Positions 57,885 to 64,000 of a stretch of 64,000 bases of DNA are shown here, one piece after another. Both the position numbers and the translations under genes were made by a program. A model generated the notes under the pieces. It searched no databases. It was given only the letters and a program-made list of their open reading frames with translations, and was not told where the DNA came from. The number at the start of each line of letters is the position of its first letter. The first letter of the stretch is position 1. This DNA comes from Comamonas antarctica (GTDB lineage Bacteria > Pseudomonadota > Gammaproteobacteria > Burkholderiales > Burkholderiaceae_C), in assembly GCF_013363755.1 (NCBI RefSeq), contig NZ_CP054841.1, forward strand, positions 310,001 through 374,000, written 5' to 3'.

Positions 57885-58531
57885 CGGCAGCGCATGGCGA
57901 CGAAGCGCGGCTGCGCGACGAGATCTGCGCCGTGGGCGCGAGCCTGCACGCGCGCGGCTACACCACCGGCACCGCGGGCAACATCAGCGCGCGCCTGGCC
58001 GACGGCTGGCTGATCACGCCCACCGACGCCTGTCTGGGCAGCCTCGATCCGGCACGCCTGGCCAAGGTGAATGCGCAGCAGGAGTGGATCTCGGGCGACA
58101 AGCCGTCCAAGACGCTGGCATTGCACCGCGGCATCTACGCGCGCAACGAGCAGGCGCGCTGCGTGCTGCATACGCATTCGACGCACCTGGTGGCGCTGAC
58201 GCTGGCCGGCGTGGCGTCGGCCGAGGCGGTGCTGCCGCCGATCACGCCCTACCAGGTGATGAAGATCGGCCGCGTGCCCTTGATTCCCTATGCGCGCCCG
58301 GGTGCGCCCCGCGTCGCCGAGCAGGTGGCCGCGCTGGCCGCCGAGGTGCGCGGGGTGCTGCTCGAACGCCTGGGCCCGGTGGTCTGGGCCCCGGGCGTGA
58401 CCCAGGCCTGCCATGCGCTCGAGGAACTCGAGGAAACCGCGCGGCTGTGGCTGCTGCTCAATCCGCGCCCTGCCCCGCTTTCCGAGGAGCAGGTGGCGGA
58501 ACTGGAAAGCGCGTTCGGCGTGCGCTGGTGA
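57881..58531 (+). CDS. otnC: 3-oxo-tetronate 4-phosphate decarboxylase, class II aldolase family
   Basis: A 216-residue class II aldolase/adducin-family protein: RGYTTGTAGNISARLADGWL, HRGIYARNEQARCVLHTHST with zinc-binding HTHSTH, and a later His in the PxxWAPG region. With OtnK it converts 3-oxo-tetronate 4-phosphate to dihydroxyacetone phosphate and CO2. The start overlaps the otnK stop by 4 bp. Confidence 0.92.
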   Translation: MTAAHGDEARLRDEICAVGASLHARGYTTGTAGNISARLADGWLITPTDACLGSLDPARLAKVNAQQEWISGDKPSKTLALHRGIYARNEQARCVLHTHSTHLVALTLAGVASAEAVLPPITPYQVMKIGRVPLIPYARPGAPRVAEQVAALAAEVRGVLLERLGPVVWAPGVTQACHALEELEETARLWLLLNPRPAPLSEEQVAELESAFGVRW

Positions 58532-58555
58532 CGCTTTGCTGACCATGGCGCCATG

Positions 58556-58594
58556 AAAAACGCCGGCCGCGAGAGCATCGCGGCCGGCGTTTTT
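58556..58594. terminator. Strong bidirectional terminator between otnC and ggt
   Basis: A perfect 17-bp stem (58556-58572 with 58578-58594) and 5-nt loop GAGCA. The stem starts with five A and ends with five T, so it acts in both directions between convergent genes. Confidence 0.95.
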
Positions 58595-58617
58595 GCTTTC
58601 AGCCCTGGCGGGCCGGA

Positions 58618-60663
58618 TCAGGGCTGGAAGCTATCGCCCAGCACCACGCCTTCACGGCGCGGGTCGGCGCCGCCTTGCAGCACGCTCTGGCCATTGCGCT
58701 GCACGCGCATGATGGTGCTGATGCCGCTGGACTGCGCGCTGGTGGACACCGTGTGGCCCAAGGCACGCAGGCCGGTGATCAGCGGGTCGTCGGCACCGCC
58801 GTTGGCGGTGTTGATGCTCGGATGCTCGCCGCCCAGCGAGGTGGTGGCGCTGTTGCTGGCGCCAAAGTCCACCAGCGACGTGGCCTGCTGCGCGTCCAGG
58901 CCCCAGTCCAGTGCGCCGACCACGGTCTTGACGACGTACTGGATGATGGTGCCGCCGCCGGGCGAGCCCGTGCCCATCAGGAACTCGCCCAGGCTGCCGT
59001 CGGCGGCCTTGTGGAACACCAGGGTCGGCGCCATCGAGCTGCGCGGACGCTTGCCGGCTTCGACGCGGTTGGCCACCGGTGCGCCGGTGCCGTCCGTGGG
59101 CGTGGCCGAGAAGTCGGTCAGCTGGTTGTTCAGCAGAAAGCCCTGGGTCATGTGGAAGGAGCCCATGCCGGCCTCCACCGTGGTAGTCATCACCACCGCG
59201 TTGCCCTGCTTGTCGACGATGGTGAAGTGCGTGGTGCCGCGTTCGTTGAGCGCCGTGACGCCCAGGGCCGGCGTGCCGAAGTTGCCGGCGCTGGCCGTGC
59301 CCATGCTGCGCGTGCTGCTGATCAGCGCGGCGCGGTTGCGCAGATAGGTCTTGTCCAGCATCATCGCCGGCGAGCCGCCGGGCAGCGGCACGAAGTCGGT
59401 GTCGGCCACGTACTTGTCGCGGTCGGCATAGGCCAGGCGCTCGGCTTCGCTCACCAGGTGCACGCCCATCACCGTGGGCTTGCCGCCCTCGATGTCGATG
59501 GCCGTGGGCTTGTGGCTGGCCAGGTCGAAGTTCTCCAGGATGCCCAGCGCCGAGGCCACGGCAATGCCGCCGGACGACGGCGGCGACATGCCGCAGACCC
59601 AGTAGGCGCGGTAGGTGGTGCAGACCGGCTCGCGGCGCTTCGCCTGGTAGTTGGCCAGATCGCTCATCTCGGTCAGGCCGGGCGTGATCGCCACGGCGGG
59701 CGTGCCGCCGCTGCTGGCCTTGATCTTGTCGACGATGCCCTGCGCCACCGCGCCGGTGTAGAACGCGTTCGCGCCGCCGTCGGCGATGGTCTTGAGCGTG
59801 GCCGCATAGGCCGGGTTCTTGATGGTCGTGCCCAGCGCCTTGGGGCTGCCGTCGGCATTGAAGAAATAGGCCACGGCTTCGGGGTCGCGCGACAGCCCGG
59901 TGGTGGCGCCGGCAATGGCGCTGGCCATGCGGCCACTGATCGGGAAGCCGTCGGACGCGAGCTTTTCGGCAGAGCCGAACAGGCCCTTCCAGGCCAGCTT
60001 GCCGTGGTCCTGGTGGGCGAGCTCCAGCATGCGCACCGCGCCCGGCGTGCCGATGGATCGGCCGCTGGCGCGCGCGCCGCCGGGCTGGGGCGGCGTGCGG
60101 TCGGTATCGCTGACCCAGCGCAGGTAGTTCTCGGTGGCCGCGGCCGGCGCGGTCTCGCGGCCGTCATAGGCCTGCACTTTCTTTTGCGTGGCGTCGTAGT
60201 GCAGCATGAAGGCGCCGCCGCCCAGGCCCGACGATTGCGGCTCGACCAGGCCCAGCACCATCTGCACCGCCACCGCGGCATCGACGGCCGAGCCGCCCTC
60301 CTTCAGCACTTCGCAGCCGGCGCGCGAGGCCAGCGGATTGGCTGTGGACACCATGTACTGCTTGGCATGCACCGCGGTCTTGCCCAGGCGGTAGCCCGAT
60401 GCGGGTTCGGGCGCCGCCGGGTCGCCCGGCAGGCCCGAGCCCACGACCACCGAGCCGGTGTTGCTCACCACCTCGCAGGCGGTATCGGGCGCGGTCACCA
60501 CGGGCGGCGTCACGACCGGCGGCGTCACCACGGGCGGCGTCCCGCTGCCGTTGTCGGCCGTATCGGTGCCGTTGCCGCCGCAGGCGGACAGCAGCAGCAA
60601 GGTGGCCGCCAGCGTCGCGGTGGGGCGCCAGGCGGGGCGCAAGAAGGGAATGGCATGGTTCAT
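58618..60663 (-). CDS. ggt: Gamma-glutamyltransferase, lipoprotein form
   Basis: A 681-residue gamma-glutamyltransferase. A lipobox LLLLSAC places the lipid-modified Cys at 28; a Thr/Pro/Val linker with three TPPVV repeats follows. The enzyme has SGLGGGAFMLHYD, the autoprocessing threonine in NERGTTHFTIVDKQGNAV, and a C-terminal GSPGGGTI. It cleaves glutathione in the periplasm or at the membrane surface. AAAGG lies 8 nt before the ATG at 60661-60663. Confidence 0.93.
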   Translation of the reverse strand: MNHAIPFLRPAWRPTATLAATLLLLSACGGNGTDTADNGSGTPPVVTPPVVTPPVVTAPDTACEVVSNTGSVVVGSGLPGDPAAPEPASGYRLGKTAVHAKQYMVSTANPLASRAGCEVLKEGGSAVDAAVAVQMVLGLVEPQSSGLGGGAFMLHYDATQKKVQAYDGRETAPAAATENYLRWVSDTDRTPPQPGGARASGRSIGTPGAVRMLELAHQDHGKLAWKGLFGSAEKLASDGFPISGRMASAIAGATTGLSRDPEAVAYFFNADGSPKALGTTIKNPAYAATLKTIADGGANAFYTGAVAQGIVDKIKASSGGTPAVAITPGLTEMSDLANYQAKRREPVCTTYRAYWVCGMSPPSSGGIAVASALGILENFDLASHKPTAIDIEGGKPTVMGVHLVSEAERLAYADRDKYVADTDFVPLPGGSPAMMLDKTYLRNRAALISSTRSMGTASAGNFGTPALGVTALNERGTTHFTIVDKQGNAVVMTTTVEAGMGSFHMTQGFLLNNQLTDFSATPTDGTGAPVANRVEAGKRPRSSMAPTLVFHKAADGSLGEFLMGTGSPGGGTIIQYVVKTVVGALDWGLDAQQATSLVDFGASNSATTSLGGEHPSINTANGGADDPLITGLRALGHTVSTSAQSSGISTIMRVQRNGQSVLQGGADPRREGVVLGDSFQP
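60496..60540 (-). repeat. 15-bp tandem repeat in ggt linker
   Basis: Three units of CACCACGGGCGGCGT (the middle one with three changes) encode the TPPVV repeats of the gamma-glutamyltransferase linker. Confidence 0.85.
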
Positions 60664-60887
60664 GGCGAGACCTTTGTGGACTTTTGGAGGGAAGGCACGT
60701 GCCGTTGTCATCCGCGGCGGCTCCAGCATAGGCAGCCAACGGCTGCGCGGGTGGTGTGCTTGAGACACCTTGGCGACACATGCATGGAACCGATCGCGGA
60801 TTTGCGCCACTTCGCGCGCGCGACGGCAACGGCGTGTGGCGGCATGCAAGAACCAAGCCATGCGGCCGCTGCCGCCCCGCGCCCCGC

Positions 60888-62135
60888 TCAGTGCGCGGCG
60901 GGCGCCGGGCCGCGCAGCACGAAAATGCCCAGCGCCAGCGTGAGGCTGGTGCACAGGATCAGGCCCAGGGCCGCCTGCGCCGACCCATCCAGGGCGGCCC
61001 CCAGGAAGACCGCTGCGGCGGCGCAGCCCATCTGCAAGAAGCCCAGCAGGGCCGAAGCGGCGCCGGCCTGCGCACCAAAAGGCTGCAAGGCACAGGCCGT
61101 GGCCAAGGGGTTCACCAGCCCCATGCCCAGCAAGAAACCCGTCAGCGCGGCGCAGAAGAACCCGGCCTGGGCGGGCCCGGCCAGCAGCGCGATGCCGGAT
61201 GCCAAGGCCAGCGCGAGGCCGGCCCGCGCCGCGCGCGCCAGGCCCCAGCGCTGCGCCAGCCGCGGCGCCATCAGGCCCGCGCCAAAGACCACGAACACCG
61301 TGGCCGCAAACAAGCACCCCAGCTCCAGCGGCGAGAAGCCGAATCCCGCCATCAGAATGGCCGGGGCCATGGCGAAAAATGCGTACAGCGCGCCGATGAC
61401 CAGGCTGGCCGACAGCGCGGGCGCGATGAAGCGCCGGTCGCGCAGCAACTGCCGGTAGGTGCGCGCCGTGGCCGCAAAGGACAGCGCGCCACGCCGGTCG
61501 GCGGCGTGCGTCTCGCCCAGCCGCAGCAGATAGTGGACGGCCAGCAGCAGCGCCAGCAGCGCCACCAGCGCAAACGTCGCGCGCCAGCCCAGCCAGCGCG
61601 TGATCGCGGTGCCCAGCAGGGGCGAGAAGCCGGGCGCGGCCGCCATTGCCACCATGATCAGCGAGAGCGCGCGCGCCAGCGCCGCGCCGTCGAACAGGTC
61701 ACGCGCAATCGCCCGCGACAAGACCGCCGTCGCACAGACGCCAAGCGCCTGTATCACCCGCCCGCACACCAGTTGCGGCAGCGTCGCGGCCGCGGCGCAC
61801 AGCGCGCTGCCGGCCACGAACACCAGCACGCCCGCGAGCACCAGCGGCCGGCGGCCAAAGCGGTCCGACAGCGGTCCGACCACCAGTTGCCCGAGCGCAA
61901 ACGCCAGGAAGAAGCTGCCCAGCGTGGCCCCCAGTTGCGCGACCGATGCGCCCACGTCGGCGCCGATCGCGGGAAAGGCCGGCAAGATGATGTTGGTGGC
62001 GAGCGCGCCCAGCGCCGCCAGCCCTGCCAGCAGCAGCAGCAACTCGCGCGACAAAGGGTCTTGCGCACGGGCGGCGCTGGCGGGCTGCAGTCCGGCATGG
62101 CGGCTGCGCCCGGGCAATCGGTGGCTGGTTTTCAT
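60888..62135 (-). CDS. Bcr/CflA-type MFS drug efflux transporter
   Basis: A 415-residue, 12-helix major facilitator with the Bcr/CflA loop motif GPLSDRFGRRPLVLAG and motif C-like helix 5. It exports drugs such as bicyclomycin-type or phenicol compounds; the substrate is unknown. Only 7 nt separate a good -10 (TACAAT) from the ATG, suggesting a leaderless transcript. It is divergent from a MATE pump. Confidence 0.9.
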   Translation of the reverse strand: MKTSHRLPGRSRHAGLQPASAARAQDPLSRELLLLLAGLAALGALATNIILPAFPAIGADVGASVAQLGATLGSFFLAFALGQLVVGPLSDRFGRRPLVLAGVLVFVAGSALCAAAATLPQLVCGRVIQALGVCATAVLSRAIARDLFDGAALARALSLIMVAMAAAPGFSPLLGTAITRWLGWRATFALVALLALLLAVHYLLRLGETHAADRRGALSFAATARTYRQLLRDRRFIAPALSASLVIGALYAFFAMAPAILMAGFGFSPLELGCLFAATVFVVFGAGLMAPRLAQRWGLARAARAGLALALASGIALLAGPAQAGFFCAALTGFLLGMGLVNPLATACALQPFGAQAGAASALLGFLQMGCAAAAVFLGAALDGSAQAALGLILCTSLTLALGIFVLRGPAPAAH

Positions 62136-62142
62136 GTGCTAC

Positions 62143-62170
62143 ATTGTAGCTACAACTATTGCATATACAA
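62143..62170 (-). promoter_or_regulatory. Promoter with 12-bp palindromic operator for MFS pump
   Basis: On the minus strand TTGTAT (62170-62165) and TACAAT (62148-62143) are spaced 16 bp. TTGTAGCTACAA (62144-62155) is a perfect palindrome covering the -10, so a dimeric repressor (MarR- or MerR-like) could block it. No regulator gene is adjacent. Confidence 0.6.
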
Positions 62171-62256
62171 CAATTTAAAAGGAAGCGGCCCATGCTTGCC
62201 CACCATGCGGAAAAACCTTGCGGCACCGCCGCGCTGCCCGCACCGGAGGGCTTGCG

Positions 62257-63654
62257 GTGCCCCTGAACCCATCCACTCCGGGTGCGCCTGCTCCCACCCT
62301 GCCAGCGCCCGGCAGCCGCGTGCGCGCCATGCTGCACGATCCGGTTTTGCCCACCCTCTTGCGCATGGCCTGGCCGAATCTGCTGATGATGCTGGCCCAG
62401 GCGTCGACCGGGCTGATCGAGATGTGGTTCCTGGCCAAGCTCGGCACCGAGGTGCTGGCCGGTGTCGCGGTCGTGGTGCCGGTGCTGATGCTGATGCAGA
62501 ACATGTCGCAGGGCGCGCTGGGCGGCGGCATCTCGGCGGCGGTGGCGCGCGCGCTGGGCGCGGGCGACGCGGCGCTGGCCGATGCGCTCGCGCGCCACGC
62601 GCTCGTGCTGAGCGCGGCGGTGGGCCTGGCCTTCACGCTGGCGCTGCTCGGCTTCGGCAGCGCGCTGTTTCATCTGCTGGGCGCGCGCGGCGGCGCGCTG
62701 GCCGTGGCCCGCGACTATGGGCAGGTGGTGTTTGCCGCGCTGGTGCTGATGTGGGTCATGAACGCGCTGGCCAGCGTGGTCCGCGGCACGGGCAACATGC
62801 TGCTGCCCGGCGCCGTCATCTGTGGCGGCGCGCTGTTGTTGATTCCGCTGTGCCCGCTGCTGATCTTTGGTTTCGGGCCGGTTCCGGCGCTGGGCGTGGC
62901 GGGTGGCGCGTGGGCCCTGGTGGCCTATTACGCCGTCGGCAGCCTGGTGCTGGCCGCCTATTGCGCCAGCGGCCGCAACGCGGCGCGGCTGCGTGCCGGG
63001 CCCGTGCATTGGGCGCCGATGCGCAGCATTCTGACCGTGGGCGGCCTGGCCTGCATCAATCCCTTGCTGACCAATGGCTTGATTGCTGCCACGGCCGCCC
63101 TCGTCGGCGCGCAGGCCGGGTCGGCGGCGCTGGCCGGCTATGCCACGGCAGCGCGGCTCGAGTACCTGCTGATCCCGATTGCCTTTGGCCTGGGCGCGCC
63201 CATGGTGGCGCTGGTCGGCGCCAACCTGGGCGCGGGCCAGCCGCAGCGCGCGCGCCACATCGCGCTGGTCGGCGGCGCCATCGCGTTTGCCATTGGCGAG
63301 AGCGTGGGGCTCGCGGCGGCGCTCTGGCCCGAGGCCTGGCTGCGGCTGTTTGGCAGCGATGAGCGCCTGCTGGCCACGGGCGCGCATTACCTGCGCATTG
63401 CCGGCCCGTTCTACGGCTTCTTCGCCATGGGCATCGCGCTGTACTTTGCCTCGCAGGGCGCCGGCCGGCTGAAGTGGCCGCTGCTCGCCGGCGCCGGGCG
63501 CTTGCTGCTGTACGCGGGACTGGGCTGGGCGGTGCTGGCCGCGACCGGATCACTGAGCGCCTTCTTTGCGCTCGGGGCGGTGGCGATGGTGCTCTACGGC
63601 CTGCTGATTCTGTGGTCGGTGGCCTCGGGCAGCTGGTTTGCGCCGCCGCGCTGA
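62257..63654 (+). CDS. MATE-family multidrug efflux transporter
   Basis: A 465-residue MATE transporter with 12 helices (two six-helix halves: LPTLLRMAWPNLLMMLAQ... and MRSILTVGGLACINPLLTN...), of the NorM/DinF-like class, exporting cationic drugs with Na+ or H+. The start is GTG 62257, which has GGAGGG 6 nt upstream; the first ATG in frame would cut the basic N-terminal tail. It is divergent from the Bcr/CflA pump. Confidence 0.9.
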   Translation: MPLNPSTPGAPAPTLPAPGSRVRAMLHDPVLPTLLRMAWPNLLMMLAQASTGLIEMWFLAKLGTEVLAGVAVVVPVLMLMQNMSQGALGGGISAAVARALGAGDAALADALARHALVLSAAVGLAFTLALLGFGSALFHLLGARGGALAVARDYGQVVFAALVLMWVMNALASVVRGTGNMLLPGAVICGGALLLIPLCPLLIFGFGPVPALGVAGGAWALVAYYAVGSLVLAAYCASGRNAARLRAGPVHWAPMRSILTVGGLACINPLLTNGLIAATAALVGAQAGSAALAGYATAARLEYLLIPIAFGLGAPMVALVGANLGAGQPQRARHIALVGGAIAFAIGESVGLAAALWPEAWLRLFGSDERLLATGAHYLRIAGPFYGFFAMGIALYFASQGAGRLKWPLLAGAGRLLLYAGLGWAVLAATGSLSAFFALGAVAMVLYGLLILWSVASGSWFAPPR

Positions 63655-63772
63655 AATAAATCGCCGCCAAAGGGTTCTTTCCCGCCGCTGGCTGGTTTAT
63701 CTTCCGGGGGCACCGCAGACCACAGGGCTGCGCGCATCTGCGCAGCATGCGACCCATAACCAGGAGACTTCG

Positions 63773-64000
63773 ATGAGCTTTACCCGCCGTACCTGCATGA
63801 CCCTTGCCGCCGCAGCCGCCGGCCTGGCCCTTGGCGGCCCCGCCAGCGCGCAGCAGCCGCGCGAAATCAAGATCGGCTACGCGCTGGCGCAGAACTCGCA
63901 TTTCGGCGCGGGCGCGCTGGCCTGGGCCGAATCGGTCGAGAAGTCCACCAGCAATGCCTTCAAGTTCAAGCATTTCGCCTCCAGCGCGCTGGGCGGCGAG
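63773..64000 (+). CDS. TRAP transporter DctP-type substrate-binding protein, partial
   Basis: The first 76 codons of a gene that runs off the right edge. A signal peptide with Arg-Arg (SFTRRTCMTLAAAAAGLAL) ending ASAQQ is followed by EIKIGYALAQNSHFGAGALA, typical of DctP-family TRAP binding proteins. CAGGAG lies before ATG 63773. The ligand cannot be judged from this part. Confidence 0.85.
   Translation, partial: MSFTRRTCMTLAAAAAGLALGGPASAQQPREIKIGYALAQNSHFGAGALAWAESVEKSTSNAFKFKHFASSALGGE

Overview
This is a GC-rich stretch of a betaproteobacterial genome. The dense, mostly chromosomal gene content suggests Comamonadaceae or a close relative: a DUF4148 protein, a TTT-type (Bug) substrate-binding protein, a TRAP DctP protein, the ligase-associated DNA repair operon, and several LysR and MocR regulators. 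This placement is an inference from gene families; no rRNA or tRNA gene is visible.

Left edge (1-3.7 kb): a piece of an IncP (RK2/RP4)-like conjugation region. The 3' part of the window-edge gene traF and all of traG run leftward; traL and traM run rightward. The 300-bp gap between them carries an exact copy of the IncP KorB operator and a perfect 18-bp palindrome. In IncP plasmids traH, traI, traJ, oriT and traK lie between traG and traL; here they are absent, so this is a reduced or rearranged transfer module next to chromosomal-type genes.

3.7-17.8 kb: an MFS transporter converges on an alpha/beta hydrolase. A three-gene operon encodes a membrane-associated FAD sugar dehydrogenase (small Tat-exported subunit, GMC subunit with an Fe-S cysteine cluster, tri-heme cytochrome c). 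It is followed by a chemoreceptor, an Lrp-type regulator broken by an in-frame TAG, ornithine cyclodeaminase plus arginase, a DUF4148 protein, a LysR regulator, and a CadR-like MerR regulator divergent from a CDF metal exporter with a textbook 19-bp-spacer MerR promoter.

17.8-30.8 kb: a YdeP-like molybdopterin oxidoreductase, glutathione-dependent formaldehyde dehydrogenase, a LysR/quinone-oxidoreductase divergent pair, a GreA/B-like protein, a complete iron-starvation cell-surface signalling unit (Fur box, fecI-fecR-TonB receptor with STN domain), two small membrane proteins and a MocR regulator.

30.9-47.6 kb: a large autotransporter, a second MocR regulator divergent from a PaiB-like protein, an SMR guanidinium exporter preceded by a guanidine-II riboswitch, an S9 peptidase, a BLUF blue-light sensor, a nine-copy 14-bp tandem repeat, and the translationally coupled exonuclease-ligase-helicase-PdeM operon, then an alcohol dehydrogenase.

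47.7-64 kb: a membrane diguanylate cyclase, a PhzF protein, a PNPOx-like protein, a large catalase, and an acid-sugar (tetronate) catabolic cluster: TTT binding protein, DeoR regulator, SAF-domain oxidoreductase, and divergently otnK-otnC. After a 17-bp-stem bidirectional terminator come a lipoprotein gamma-glutamyltransferase, a Bcr/CflA-type MFS pump divergent from a MATE pump, and the start of a TRAP binding protein. The most unusual items are the KorB site in the truncated tra module, the SAF oxidoreductase in the tetronate cluster, the nonsense-interrupted Lrp gene and the guanidine-II riboswitch.
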